A model generated the notes under the pieces. That model saw nothing but the letters and a program-made list of their open reading frames with translations, searched no databases and had not been told where the DNA came from. A stretch of 64,000 nt of DNA, taken from positions 186,001-250,000 of the forward strand of contig NZ_SPQR01000002.1 of assembly GCF_004766055.1 (NCBI RefSeq), read 5' to 3'. The translations under genes were made by a program, and so were the position numbers. Numbering within the stretch: position 1 is the stretch's first letter; every line of letters begins with the position of its first letter. Shown piece by piece: positions 26,364-38,901 of this stretch. The DNA comes from Desulfosporosinus sp. Sb-LF (GTDB lineage Bacteria; Bacillota; Desulfitobacteriia; Desulfitobacteriales; Desulfitobacteriaceae).

Positions 26364-26768
26364 CTATTTTTCTGCAGCACTTATACGGGCCGTTGCTTTT
26401 CGCAAAGCATACTCGGCACGTCGCACGTCAATTTCATTAGAACGTGATGTCAAACGATTTGTAGCTCGTTCTTTAGCCTTTACTGCACGAGTAAGATCGA
26501 CTTCTTCACCTAACTCAGCACTTTCTGCAAGAACTGTCGCAGAGTTATCAGCGACTTCGACAAACCCTCCCGCAATCGCCACTCGTTTAATAGTGCCGCC
26601 GTTTAGGGTATATCGTGCTACGCCAACATCAAGTGCCGCAATCAAGGGTGCGTGGTTCGGCAATATCCCTAATTCACCTGACCCGCCGGGAAGTACAACA
26701 AACTCAACATCTTCGTTTAGTACGTCACCCACAGGAGAGACAATGCGCAGTGCGAATGTTCCTGCCAT
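26364..26768 (-). CDS. atpC: ATP synthase F1, epsilon subunit
   Basis: Epsilon belongs to the central stalk of F1 and can inhibit ATP hydrolysis. The 134-residue product has the N-terminal beta sandwich (FALRIVSPVGDVLNEDVEFVVLPGGSGELGILPNHAPLIA) and the C-terminal helical hairpin from about residue 88 (DLTRAVKAKERATNRL to KATARISAAEK). ATG 26768 is four bases after atpD. It is the last gene of the operon before the terminator. Confidence 0.97.
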   Translation of the reverse strand: MAGTFALRIVSPVGDVLNEDVEFVVLPGGSGELGILPNHAPLIAALDVGVARYTLNGGTIKRVAIAGGFVEVADNSATVLAESAELGEEVDLTRAVKAKERATNRLTSRSNEIDVRRAEYALRKATARISAAEK

Positions 26769-26771
26769 GGC

Positions 26772-28184
<1,413 letters not shown>

Positions 28185-28205
28185 TTATTGGGTTTTTCCG
28201 ACAGC

Positions 28206-29060
28206 TTAATTTAAGGCAGCTGCTCCACCGACAATTTCAGATATTTCCTTGGTAATCGCCGCCTGTCGGGCTCTGTTCATAACCAGCGACAATCGGTCAA
28301 TCATATCCTTGGCGTTATCTGTTGCGGAACTCATGGCTGTCATCCTAGCCCCTTGCTCGCTTGCTTTTCCTTCAAGAATAGACCGGAAGATCTGTGTCTC
28401 AACATACTTCGGTAACAGACTTGCAAGGATCTCATCAGGCGACGGCTCAAAAATATATTGTTTACCTTGTTTGCCTTCCGGCTTTTCGATCGGAAGTAGT
28501 TTGATTTGCGTGGGTCTCGCGTTAATTGCGCTTACGAATTCAGTATACATGAGATAAACCTCATCCGCTTCGCCCTGCTCATAAAGTCGTACCACTTCCT
28601 GGGCTATTTCTTTCGCTTGATTATAACTTGGTTCATCCCCAAGCGCTACAAACTCAGCCAAAAACTCAATTTTACCGCGTCGGAAGAAATCCCGACCCTT
28701 GCGGCCCACCGTTACCAACTTAACGTTTTGCGACGTTTCGGCAATCAAGCCAGCGGTCTTCCGAATGAGGTTCGCATTGTACCCTCCGCAGAGACCGCGG
28801 TCTGACGTTATCACCACATAAACCACCTTTTCCACAGGCCGCTTGATCAAGAGCGGGTGAACTGTATCCACTGGAGCCTGGGCTAGGCGTTCTAGAACCC
28901 CCTGCAATTGGTGGGCATAGGGGCGGGCAGCGTTAAGTTTTTGTTGGGCTTTCCTGAGTTTGGCCGCGGAAACCATTTTCATCGCCTTAGTGATCTGCTG
29001 CATGTTGCGGACGCTGCGGATCCGGCGACGAATATCGCGTACTCCTGCCACCTCATTCAC
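28206..29060 (-). CDS. atpG: ATP synthase F1, gamma subunit
   Basis: Gamma is the rotating shaft that couples the c-ring to catalysis. The 284-residue product has the N-terminal helix MQQITKAMKMVSAAKLRKAQ, a central Rossmann-like part with ITSDRGLCGGYN near residue 85, and the C-terminal helix ending RARQAAITKEISEIVGGAAAL. Start is GTG 29060 behind AAAGGAG; a second GTG at 29051 would give MAGVRDIRRRI, closer to most homologues, and cannot be excluded. Confidence 0.97.
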   Translation of the reverse strand: MNEVAGVRDIRRRIRSVRNMQQITKAMKMVSAAKLRKAQQKLNAARPYAHQLQGVLERLAQAPVDTVHPLLIKRPVEKVVYVVITSDRGLCGGYNANLIRKTAGLIAETSQNVKLVTVGRKGRDFFRRGKIEFLAEFVALGDEPSYNQAKEIAQEVVRLYEQGEADEVYLMYTEFVSAINARPTQIKLLPIEKPEGKQGKQYIFEPSPDEILASLLPKYVETQIFRSILEGKASEQGARMTAMSSATDNAKDMIDRLSLVMNRARQAAITKEISEIVGGAAALN

Positions 29061-29075
29061 CTACTCCTTTTTAAT

Positions 29076-31151
<2,076 letters not shown>

Positions 31152-31155
<4 letters not shown>

Positions 31156-31649
31156 TGCATATCCCCTACTTCTTGAATGAATTGCTCAATGAGCTGTCCT
31201 TGGCTCTTCATGTCAAGCTTTTGTCGAATAATCTTTTCAGCAACTAAGACTGACAAATCAGCCACTTGAGCTTTAACCTCAGAAATTGCCCGATCGCGTT
31301 CGCGTTCAATATCCACAAGGGCAGATTTCTTGATTTTTTCAGCTTCGACATGGGATTCAGCTAAAATTTCAGCCGCACGCGCTTCACTAACTTTGGTCGC
31401 CTTAGCAATTACTTCTTGGGCTTCCTGACGAGCTTTGCGCATTTCTTCTTGATATTCATGTTTTATTTGCTCAGCCTGTTGTCGTTCATTTTCTGCCTGA
31501 GAAAGCATGGATTCAATGTGAGTCCGACGTTCTTCCATCATTTTCATTAACGGACCCCATGCCTTTTTACTAAGCAACCAAACGAGCAACAGGAAAGATA
31601 AGACCGTAGCCACTACCGTATAGTCAAATTGAATAGGATTCCCACCCAA
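31152..31649 (-). CDS. atpF: ATP synthase F0, b subunit
   Basis: Subunit b forms the peripheral stalk. The 165-residue product has one N-terminal membrane segment (about residues 7-26) followed by a long charged helix rich in Glu, Ala, Lys and Arg (residues 30-130) that dimerises as a right-handed coiled coil. Start is TTG 31649 behind AGGGGGG. It is separated from atpE by a strong intercistronic hairpin. Confidence 0.95.
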
Positions 31650-31696
31650 TGGTCTACCCCCCTCTCGAGTCTAATTGACGTCGGGATGATTTTTTT

Positions 31697-31722
31697 CAAG
31701 GGGGAACTCACGTTCCCCCTTG
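31697..31722 (-). other. Intercistronic GNRA-capped hairpin between atpE and atpF
   Basis: A perfect 11-base stem (31697-31707 with 31712-31722) is capped on the minus strand by GUGA, a GNRA tetraloop. It is followed by A residues, not U, so it is not a terminator. It lies 40 bases after the atpE stop and could protect the atpE message end or mark a processing site. Confidence 0.75.
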
Positions 31723-31761
31723 AATTAAGATGGGCCGTATTCCTTAGCCCAATACGCGAAC

Positions 31762-32031
<270 letters not shown>

Positions 32032-32086
32032 TTATTCCCTCAGTGAGCGTCAGCATCACTGAAAACTAACCTGAGAACGAAGATAC

Positions 32087-32842
32087 TTAATGATCTGAAG
32101 GCGTAACTGCCTGAGATACGTAAGCTGTTGTCAATACTGTGAACACATAAGATTGAATGGCTCCCACAAAAATACTAAAGGCTAGCCAAATTGTCATCGG
32201 AAGAATACCTGGCAAGACCCATATTCCCGGAAGCATAAGTATTACTTTAAGTAGAATTTCACCAGCAAAGATATTTCCGAAAAGACGGAAGGCGAGTGTC
32301 AATGGCTTCGCGAGCAGGTCGACAATGTGAATGATCGCGAACACCGGGTATGGTTCTATAAAGTGATGAAAATAATGGAGCCCTTTAGTCTTAATACCCA
32401 AGAAAACAACCATGAAGATAGTTAACAAGGCTAAAGACATCGTTGTGTTAACATCTGATGTAGGCGACATCAGAGATGGTCCCTCAAAAATCCTGTTCAA
32501 ATGGGCGAACTCGATGTGGGAATGTTCTAATAAATTGAACGTGAAATTCGGGATGAGTCCAAGCATATTGGAAAAGAAAACAAACAAGATCAACGTTACT
32601 AAGTAACCTAGCAGCGGACGCCCCTGTTCATAGTTCATATTATCAGATACGAGATTCTTAACAAAATCAACGATCCATTCTAAGACGTTTTGCATTTTGC
32701 CAGGTTTACCACTGGTTAAATGCCTGACACCCATAAGACAGAATACTAAAATAGCGGCCATCACAATCCAGGTCATGATCAATGTTTTACCGTGAAAGGT
32801 CATGTTTCCTAAATGCCATAAGACCAATTCTTCTTTTTCCAC
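32087..32842 (-). CDS. atpB: ATP synthase F0, a subunit
   Basis: Subunit a provides the two half-channels for protons. The 251-residue product has about six hydrophobic segments, the motif FFSNMLGLIPNF near residue 90 and the essential Arg in KPLTLAFRLFGNIFAGEILL near 180. Start is GTG 32842, directly behind atpI. Length is normal. Confidence 0.97.
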   Translation of the reverse strand: MEKEELVLWHLGNMTFHGKTLIMTWIVMAAILVFCLMGVRHLTSGKPGKMQNVLEWIVDFVKNLVSDNMNYEQGRPLLGYLVTLILFVFFSNMLGLIPNFTFNLLEHSHIEFAHLNRIFEGPSLMSPTSDVNTTMSLALLTIFMVVFLGIKTKGLHYFHHFIEPYPVFAIIHIVDLLAKPLTLAFRLFGNIFAGEILLKVILMLPGIWVLPGILPMTIWLAFSIFVGAIQSYVFTVLTTAYVSQAVTPSDH

Positions 32843-32843
32843 T

Positions 32844-33206
32844 TCATTTTTCCCCCCTTTCTCCTTGAGTTTTTAGTATTGCCACAATGATAAAGGATAT
32901 AATCACCCCTGTAACAATCCCTATTGCCAAACTGAAAAGCCAGCTTCCTCGAAAGCGAGCAACAGCAACAACAACGAGAGTAACCATGCCTAGTCGGGCC
33001 AAAAAGTTTCTGCGCATACGGTTAAGCGCCAATCGAATTTCGAGTTCAGAACTTCGCAGTGCTTCACGATGAAACCACAAGGTGTAAGTGAAACCCACCC
33101 AGTACCCAATCAGTCCGCCAAGAAACGTTAGATTACCCGTTACGGCAATGGCCAGTAAAATGAAAGCGGTCCCAATCCATAAGGATATAAAGCTACTTCT
33201 AATCAT
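32844..33206 (-). CDS. atpI: ATP synthase subunit I
   Basis: AtpI is a small membrane protein that helps assemble the c-ring in some bacteria. The product (about 120 residues) has four hydrophobic segments with a polar middle (HREALRSSELEIRLALNRMRRN). I choose ATG 33206 behind GGAG, which overlaps the atpZ stop by eight bases; a TTG at 33218 is an alternative. It precedes atpB as usual. Confidence 0.85.
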   Translation of the reverse strand: MIRSSFISLWIGTAFILLAIAVTGNLTFLGGLIGYWVGFTYTLWFHREALRSSELEIRLALNRMRRNFLARLGMVTLVVVAVARFRGSWLFSLAIGIVTGVIISFIIVAILKTQGERGEK

Positions 33207-33423
33207 CGGACGCTCCAAATTCCTTTAAAGTAACTACAAGATAACTAGCCCCCAGCGCCAGACCAAGTAACATCATACTAATCGTTAACCATGGATGAGT
33301 TCCCCAGTGGGCATCCAAATAACGTCCCGAGAAGAATCCCCCTCCGACTAACCCCGCAAGCATTGTTGCAATAGTCGACCCAGTCGCGACTGCTTTCTGC
33401 CACGATTTTTGGTTACTCGCCAT
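33199..33423 (-). CDS. atpZ: AtpZ/AtpI-family small membrane protein
   Basis: This 74-residue protein has two membrane segments (about residues 15-33 and 46-66) joined by a loop SGRYLDAHWGTHPW, the pattern of the AtpZ family that sits at the head of atp operons and may help import magnesium or calcium or assemble F0. ATG 33423 lies behind AAGAAGGGCG. A short open frame ends across its start codon. It is the first gene of the atp operon. Confidence 0.85.
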   Translation of the reverse strand: MASNQKSWQKAVATGSTIATMLAGLVGGGFFSGRYLDAHWGTHPWLTISMMLLGLALGASYLVVTLKEFGASDD

Positions 33424-33547
33424 ATTTTTCGCCCTTCTTGAATTTCTTATGAGTATATTCGCGAGGCAAATCTAAAACTCCTGCTTCGTTTGTACCTAAT
33501 TTAACAAATTCGTCATAACATTTTCTTGAGCGAATTTCAATTACCAT
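33413..33547 (-). CDS. Possible leader ORF overlapping the atpZ start
   Basis: A 44-codon open frame from ATG 33547 to TAA 33415-33413 ends inside the atpZ start region, one frame away. It is rich in Lys, Glu and Arg. The predicted atp promoter would start transcription at or after this ATG, so a shorter version from TTG 33469, with AGGAG seven bases before it (18 codons), is the more likely translated form. Translational coupling to atpZ is possible. I do not recognise the peptide. Confidence 0.3.
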   Translation of the reverse strand: MVIEIRSRKCYDEFVKLGTNEAGVLDLPREYTHKKFKKGEKYGE

Positions 33548-33576
33548 AATATAAATATATTAACACACTTTAGCAA
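33548..33576 (-). promoter_or_regulatory. Promoter of the ATP synthase operon
   Basis: TTGCTA (33576-33571), 17 bases, and TATATT (33553-33548) on the minus strand lie about 120 bases upstream of atpZ in an AT-rich stretch. Spacing and match are those of a sigma-A promoter. Confidence 0.6.
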
Positions 33577-33610
33577 TACTTTGTGATTAATTATACAGCA
33601 TTGATGATTT

Positions 33611-34738
33611 TTATCTCCACACTTTTTTTCCTGCAATAATTTGCGCAATCTGATTAGCCGCTTGGCCGTCTCCATAAGGATTACTGGTCGTAGCCATTGT
33701 GTTATAGGCCTCCTCGTCGCCTAGAAGACGCTTAAGTTCCGAAAAGACACCTTGAAATTCTGTCCCCACGAGTGAGACTGTCCCTGCTGCTACTGCTTCG
33801 GGGCGTTCGGTAGTGTCCCGGACGACTAGAACTGGTTTGCCAAGGGACGGGGCTTCTTCTTGGATTCCTCCCGAGTCGGTTAAGATCAAATGCGAACGTG
33901 CCATCAGATTTACAAATGGTTCATAGTCCATCGGTTCCACTAAATTAACTCTAGGATGCGATCCCAATATCTCAGTGACAACTTTCCGTACCTTAGGATT
34001 TTTATGGACAGGGAAAATAACATAGGTGTCTGGAAACATTTCCAGTGTGCTCTGCAAAGCTTGATATATCTGGCGCATCGGTTCGCCAAGATTCTCTCTT
34101 CGATGAGTCGTAACTAGAATCATCCTGGAATTTTTCCTATCTCTAATGATCGTTTGAATGTCATTTTCAAAACTGTATTCAGATTTCACGGTGGCTAACA
34201 GAGCATCAATGACTGTGTTTCCTGTCACAAAGATCTTATCTAAGGGTACACCTTCGAGTAAGAGATTATTTTTTGCCGTTTCAGTTGGGGCGAAGTGGAA
34301 ATCCGTCAAAACACTTGCTAACTTTCGATTCATTTCTTCTGGAAAGGGGGAATATTTATTTCCGGTACGCAGTCCAGCTTCAACATGTCCAACCGGGATT
34401 TGCGCATAAAAGGCTGCAAGTGCAGCAACAAATGTGGTCGTCGTGTCACCATGTACCAAAACAAGGTCGGGAAGTGCACGTTGGATAACCTCCCGGAGCC
34501 CGCTAAGTGCCCGAGTTGTGATTTCCGTTAACGTTTGCCCCTGCCTCATTAGGTTAAGATCAAAATCGGGGACCACTTTGAACAACTTCAAAACCTGATC
34601 TAACATCTCACGGTGCTGAGCTGTCACAGTAACCTGACAGAGAATTGAGTCCTGCTGTCGCAGTGCTTGGATTACCGGAGCCATTTTTATTGCTTCCGGG
34701 CGTGTACCAAACACCACCATCACCTTTTTTTGATTCAT
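33611..34738 (-). CDS. wecB: UDP-N-acetylglucosamine 2-epimerase (non-hydrolysing)
   Basis: The enzyme interconverts UDP-GlcNAc and UDP-ManNAc for surface glycan synthesis. The 375-residue product begins VMVVFGTRPEAIKMAPVI, has HGDTTTTFVAALAAFY near residue 95, GHVEAGLRTGNKYSPFPEEMNR near 117-138 and the substrate loop LTDSGGIQEEAPSLGKPVLVVRDTTERPE near 290-318. All are family signatures. In Bacillus the orthologue (mnaA) feeds teichoic acid linkage units; the tagA-like enzyme at 19509-20249 could be the consumer. It closes the glyA-upp gene run before the atp promoter. Confidence 0.95.
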   Translation of the reverse strand: MNQKKVMVVFGTRPEAIKMAPVIQALRQQDSILCQVTVTAQHREMLDQVLKLFKVVPDFDLNLMRQGQTLTEITTRALSGLREVIQRALPDLVLVHGDTTTTFVAALAAFYAQIPVGHVEAGLRTGNKYSPFPEEMNRKLASVLTDFHFAPTETAKNNLLLEGVPLDKIFVTGNTVIDALLATVKSEYSFENDIQTIIRDRKNSRMILVTTHRRENLGEPMRQIYQALQSTLEMFPDTYVIFPVHKNPKVRKVVTEILGSHPRVNLVEPMDYEPFVNLMARSHLILTDSGGIQEEAPSLGKPVLVVRDTTERPEAVAAGTVSLVGTEFQGVFSELKRLLGDEEAYNTMATTSNPYGDGQAANQIAQIIAGKKVWR

Positions 34739-34803
34739 CCGCTTTGACTCCCTTCAATTGAATGTCAATCGCTTGATAGGAAGGGCCAAGGACATGTCAC
34801 ATT

Positions 34804-35271
34804 TTATGGCTGCTCCTCCGCAAGTTGCACAAGCACTAATCCCGCTTCTTGTGCCATTGCTAACGCGAACTGATCCGGATAAGAATGTGTATAAATCACA
34901 CGTTTAATTCCTACATTAATCAGCAATTTTGTGCACAGTACACAAGGTTGGTGTGTCGTGTAGATATCCGCACCTATAATGGAAACTCCGTGCTTCGCCG
35001 CCTGTACCAACGCATTTTGTTCCGCATGTACAGCACGGCAGATCTCATGACGTTCCCCAGAAGGAACATTTAAGTTCTGCCGTAAGCAACCGATTTCTTC
35101 ACAATGTAGGAGTCCTGACGGACTCCCGTTATACCCTGTACTCAAAATTTGTCTGTCCTTAACCATTACAGCTCCAACTTGGCGGCGCAGGCACGTTGAG
35201 CGCCCGGCCACCACTTGTGCCATCTGCATAAAGTAACTATCCCAACTTGGTCGTTTCCCCGTTGTCATCAT
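34804..35271 (-). CDS. Deoxycytidylate (dCMP) deaminase
   Basis: This zinc enzyme turns dCMP into dUMP, a source of dTMP. The 155-residue product has the catalytic HAEQNAL motif and the zinc-binding PCVLCTKLL motif, and the [16 protein letters not shown] substrate strand. It resembles ComEB, a name historically linked with competence though the protein is a dCMP deaminase. It overlaps upp by four bases (ATGA), consistent with a pyrimidine salvage pair. Confidence 0.93.
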   Translation of the reverse strand: MMTTGKRPSWDSYFMQMAQVVAGRSTCLRRQVGAVMVKDRQILSTGYNGSPSGLLHCEEIGCLRQNLNVPSGERHEICRAVHAEQNALVQAAKHGVSIIGADIYTTHQPCVLCTKLLINVGIKRVIYTHSYPDQFALAMAQEAGLVLVQLAEEQP

Positions 35272-35897
35272 TTTGTCCCAAACAACCGGTCCCCTGCATC
35301 TCCGAGTCCCGGTACAATATATCCATGTTCGTTTAAACGCTCATCAACTGCCGCAACAAAAATATCCACATCAGTATGTGCATTTTGTACAGCTTTAATT
35401 CCCTCTGGTGCGGCGATTAGGCACATTAATTTTATGTTTTTAGCGCCACGCTCTTTTAGAAACGTAATTGCCGCCGACGCTGACCCACCAGTTGCCAACA
35501 TGGGATCGATCACTATAAGATCCCGCTCCACAATGTCTGAAGGTAGCTTACAATAGTATTCCACTGGCATAAGGGTCTCTGGATCCCTATATAGGCCGAC
35601 ATGTCCAACTTTTGCCGCAGGAATTAAGCGCAACATTCCATCGACCATACCTAATCCTGCGCGCAAGATCGGTACTAAGCCGACTTTACGACCAGAAAGT
35701 ACTTTTGATTTTGCTAATGCAACGGGTGTTTTTACTTCTATTTCTTGAAGGGGGAAATCACGGGTTACCTCATAGGCCATTAACATCGCGACTTCCTCTA
35801 CTAGTTCTCTGAATTCCTTTGAGCCTGTCTCCTCATCACGAATTAAGGACAACTTATGTTGAATTAGAGGATGATCAAGAACTTGAAGTTTTGCCAT
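35268..35897 (-). CDS. upp: Uracil phosphoribosyltransferase
   Basis: Upp makes UMP from uracil and PRPP. The 209-residue product has the PRPP-binding loop [14 protein letters not shown] near residue 131, the uracil-side C-terminal [16 protein letters not shown] and the conserved [13 protein letters not shown] near 75. Length is normal. It follows glyA by 17 bases, the Bacillus order glyA-upp. Confidence 0.97.
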   Translation of the reverse strand: MAKLQVLDHPLIQHKLSLIRDEETGSKEFRELVEEVAMLMAYEVTRDFPLQEIEVKTPVALAKSKVLSGRKVGLVPILRAGLGMVDGMLRLIPAAKVGHVGLYRDPETLMPVEYYCKLPSDIVERDLIVIDPMLATGGSASAAITFLKERGAKNIKLMCLIAAPEGIKAVQNAHTDVDIFVAAVDERLNEHGYIVPGLGDAGDRLFGTK

Positions 35898-35914
35898 TTT
35901 TTGGGTTTCAACTC

Positions 35915-37171
35915 CTAATCTAAATTTGCGTATAAGGGATACTCAGCACATAACGTATTGACAATCTCCCGCGCTTTCGACAGTTTATCAGTTTCATGCT
36001 GTGCGGTCAAGGCGAGGTCTATTGCCTCCGCTATTTGCTTCATTGCTTTTACATCCATGCCACGTGTCGTGACTGCAGGGGTTCCAAGACGAATACCGCT
36101 TGTTACGAAAGGACTCTCAGTTTCAAAAGGTATCGTATTCTTGTTTACCGTAATACCCACTTCATCCAGAATTGTCTCCGCAGCCTTCCCTGTAACCCCT
36201 TTGGTTCGAACATCCACAAGGATAAGGTGGTTGTCCGTTCCGCCGGAAACTATGCGAAATCCTCGATCCAGAAGTGCTTGAGCGAGGGCTTGTGCATTCT
36301 CTACAATACGAGTTTGATATGCTTTAAAGTTTGGTTGTAGGGCTTCACCAAAAGCAACTGCTTTGGCTGCAATAACATGCATCAGAGGTCCTCCCTGGAT
36401 TCCAGGGAAAATGGCCTTATCAATCGCTTGCGCATACTCGGCTTTACAGAGAATCAACCCACCGCGCGGGCCTCTAAGTGTCTTATGAGTGGTTGAAGTT
36501 ACGAAGTGTGCATATGGGACTGGTGATGGATGCAATCCCGCAGCTACCAGGCCAGCAAAGTGCGCCATATCTACCATTAATAAGGCACCTACTTCATCCG
36601 CAATCTCACGCATTTTAATAAAGTCGATAACCCGTGGATAGGCACTTGCCCCAGCAACCAACATCTTAGGATGATGCTCGTGAGCCAATCTTCGAACTTC
36701 ATCATAATCAATACACTCAGTTTTCTGATCAACCCCGTAAGGAACGAACTTAAAATACACCCCTGAAATATTGACCGGGCTCCCATGGGTCAGGTGTCCG
36801 CCGTGGGATAAATTCATCCCAAGTACCGTATCTCCAGGTTTAAGCATTGCAAAATAGACTGCCATATTAGCCTGCGAGCCAGAATGTGGCTGGACATTAG
36901 CATGTTCTGCCCCAAAGATTTGCTTAACTCGTTCACGAGCCAAGTTTTCTACCACATCGACATACTCGCAGCCGCCATAGTAACGTTTACCAGGATACCC
37001 TTCAGCATACTTATTGGTCAATACAGACCCTTGAGCTGCCATAACTGCCCGACTGACAAAGTTCTCCGAAGCAATCAACTCAATTTTGTTGCTTTGTCGG
37101 TTCTCTTCTAGTTCTATAGCTTTTGCGACCTCAGGATCTTGAGATTCTACCCACTGACGAATATAATCCAT
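35915..37171 (-). CDS. glyA: Serine hydroxymethyltransferase
   Basis: GlyA converts serine and tetrahydrofolate to glycine and methylene-tetrahydrofolate using pyridoxal phosphate. The 418-residue product has the PLP lysine 230 in [14 protein letters not shown], the [13 protein letters not shown] motif near residue 95 and the N-terminal [10 protein letters not shown]. Length is normal. ATG 37171 follows AGGAG. It is placed between ywlG and upp as in Bacillus. Confidence 0.98.
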   Translation of the reverse strand: MDYIRQWVESQDPEVAKAIELEENRQSNKIELIASENFVSRAVMAAQGSVLTNKYAEGYPGKRYYGGCEYVDVVENLARERVKQIFGAEHANVQPHSGSQANMAVYFAMLKPGDTVLGMNLSHGGHLTHGSPVNISGVYFKFVPYGVDQKTECIDYDEVRRLAHEHHPKMLVAGASAYPRVIDFIKMREIADEVGALLMVDMAHFAGLVAAGLHPSPVPYAHFVTSTTHKTLRGPRGGLILCKAEYAQAIDKAIFPGIQGGPLMHVIAAKAVAFGEALQPNFKAYQTRIVENAQALAQALLDRGFRIVSGGTDNHLILVDVRTKGVTGKAAETILDEVGITVNKNTIPFETESPFVTSGIRLGTPAVTTRGMDVKAMKQIAEAIDLALTAQHETDKLSKAREIVNTLCAEYPLYANLD

Positions 37172-37187
37172 CTCTAATTCACTCCTA

Positions 37188-37748
37188 TCAATTGTATATG
37201 GCCCGAGGTCCGCCGATGAGGCGGGGACGGGTGTAGGCTAGGGTAAGATGCGCTTCCCCTAGTTCTTTAACATGGATGCGGATGGGAATGGCTACCGGTT
37301 GGAGGTGCATGCCAATAAAGGTATCTCCGATGTCTATGCCAGCATGCCCTTGAATTTTTTCAACCATGATTGGGGAAGAGAAATTCTCCCACGCTTTCAC
37401 TGTCATAGCACCTCCGGCATGTAATGCCGGCAACACTGTAACTACCTCTAAATTATAGCGTTCTACACAGGCTTCTTCCACGACTAGGGCCCGGTTGATA
37501 TGTTCGCATCCCTGAACTGCCAAGTAAATTCCCTGCTGGTGTACCCTTTCTAGCAAAGGGGGGAGCAACATCTCGGCAATTTCCAAGCTACTTCCTTGTC
37601 CAATTCGTTTGCCGATAACTTCACTAGTGCTACACCCTAAGACGAGGATTTGTCCTTGTTTCAAATTTACTTTAGGGAAGAAGGCATCTAGTACGCTATC
37701 CCAAATGTTGGCCATTTCCTGTAAAGTGTCTGCGATAACTTTTTCCAC
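37188..37748 (-). CDS. UPF0340/YwlG family protein
   Basis: The 186-residue product belongs to the conserved YwlG (DUF436) family, recognised from its size, the [21 protein letters not shown] motif near residue 35 and [13 protein letters not shown] near 80. No biochemical role is established. It lies between rpiB and glyA as in Bacillus. Start is GTG 37748 with GAGG some distance upstream. A His-rich segment [16 protein letters not shown] near 135 may bind metal or ligand; that is speculation. Confidence 0.88.
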   Translation of the reverse strand: MEKVIADTLQEMANIWDSVLDAFFPKVNLKQGQILVLGCSTSEVIGKRIGQGSSLEIAEMLLPPLLERVHQQGIYLAVQGCEHINRALVVEEACVERYNLEVVTVLPALHAGGAMTVKAWENFSSPIMVEKIQGHAGIDIGDTFIGMHLQPVAIPIRIHVKELGEAHLTLAYTRPRLIGGPRAIYN

Positions 37749-37778
37749 GAGTTGGGGTTTCCTCCTCTCTTTCGTCGG

Positions 37779-38228
37779 CTAGATTTCCTCGCCACGTTCG
37801 ATGTTGGAAATCAGGTTCACTCGAAGAGCATGCCTGCCCCCTGAAAATTCCGTTTTCAAAAAGATATCCACAATGTCAAGCGCAAGCCCGGTGCCGGTCA
37901 CACGACCGCCCAGTGTTAAAACATTGGCATTATTATGTTCTCTGGCCATCCGTGCGGAAAAGGTTTCGGTACAGAGCGCTGCACGGATCCCTGGCATTTT
38001 ATTTGCAGCCATAGAGATCCCTTGCCCCGTTCCACAGATTGCAATTCCTAAATCTGCCTCACCCTTGAGGATCGCATCACCCACTGCAAAACCATACTTT
38101 GGATAATCCACAGAGTCCGTCGAATAAGTTCCCATATCCTTAACTTCGAATCCCTGTGCTTCCAAATGCTTACGAATGGCTTCCTTTAGTTCGTACCCGC
38201 CATGATCAGCTCCAAGAACAATTCTCAC
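37779..38228 (-). CDS. rpiB: Ribose 5-phosphate isomerase B
   Basis: RpiB interconverts ribose 5-phosphate and ribulose 5-phosphate. The 149-residue product has the N-terminal GADHGGYELKEAI, the catalytic Cys in GIAICGTGQGISMAANK near residue 66 and RAALCTETFSARMAREHNNAN with the His of the phosphate site near 90-100. Start is GTG 38228 behind AAGGTGG. The ywlE-rpiB-ywlG-glyA order is conserved with Bacillus (ywlF). Confidence 0.95.
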   Translation of the reverse strand: MRIVLGADHGGYELKEAIRKHLEAQGFEVKDMGTYSTDSVDYPKYGFAVGDAILKGEADLGIAICGTGQGISMAANKMPGIRAALCTETFSARMAREHNNANVLTLGGRVTGTGLALDIVDIFLKTEFSGGRHALRVNLISNIERGEEI

Positions 38229-38437
38229 GTTAATTTCTCCACCTTTTCTTAGTTTCAGTTCTACATTAAAGTTACAAATCCCTGCAAAAACACAAAATTA
38301 AGCGACGTTTTACGCCGCTAGTGTAGACATCTTTCGCCAATCTTATTCTTAACCCTATACATCTAGTTCTTGGACGCCTACCCCTTATGGACAATATACA
38401 ATTTCAAACCACTAACCTCAAACCACAATCATTGTGC

Positions 38438-38881
38438 TCAAACATTAGGAAACTGACTTTTTAAAACTTTGATCAACTCATTAATTTCCTGTGCTGTCTG
38501 ACGGTAAATCTCAATAGAACCTCCCCACGGATCGCGAACATCTTGTTTTTGATTTCCCCAATCCCCTAAACACCGGATTTTATGTACATGTCGGGGAAAG
38601 AAACGCTTCAAGGCTTCTTCTTGTGCTTGGGTCATTGGGATAATCCAATCTGCGTCGGCCATTAGTTCATCATTAATCCTTCGAGCACGGTGATTGGATA
38701 TATCGACATTTTGTTCTTTTAGAATATCAAGTGCATGGGGACTGGCATTTTTCCCTTCCCACGCTTCCATCCCTGCCGAACTCACCTGAATCGTATTTCC
38801 AAACATTGCCCGAGCTAGTCCCTCTGCCATTGGGCTTCGGCATGTGTTTCCGGTGCAAATGAATAAAAGTTTCAAACCCAT
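38438..38881 (-). CDS. ywlE: Protein arginine phosphatase YwlE-like
   Basis: The product (about 147 residues) is a low-molecular-weight phosphatase fold with P-loop CTGNTCRS (Cys 9 to Ser 16) and the general-acid Asp in DVRDPWGG near residue 117. Thr 13 in the P-loop, where tyrosine phosphatases usually have Ile, is the signature known to select phosphoarginine, so it probably reverses McsB-type arginine phosphorylation. No mcsB is in the window. ATG 38881 (MGLKLLFICTG) is chosen over an upstream GTG because of spacing. It lies 20 bases after mntP. Confidence 0.88.
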   Translation of the reverse strand: MGLKLLFICTGNTCRSPMAEGLARAMFGNTIQVSSAGMEAWEGKNASPHALDILKEQNVDISNHRARRINDELMADADWIIPMTQAQEEALKRFFPRHVHKIRCLGDWGNQKQDVRDPWGGSIEIYRQTAQEINELIKVLKSQFPNV

Positions 38882-38901
38882 TAAAAACCTCACCTCAATC
38901 G

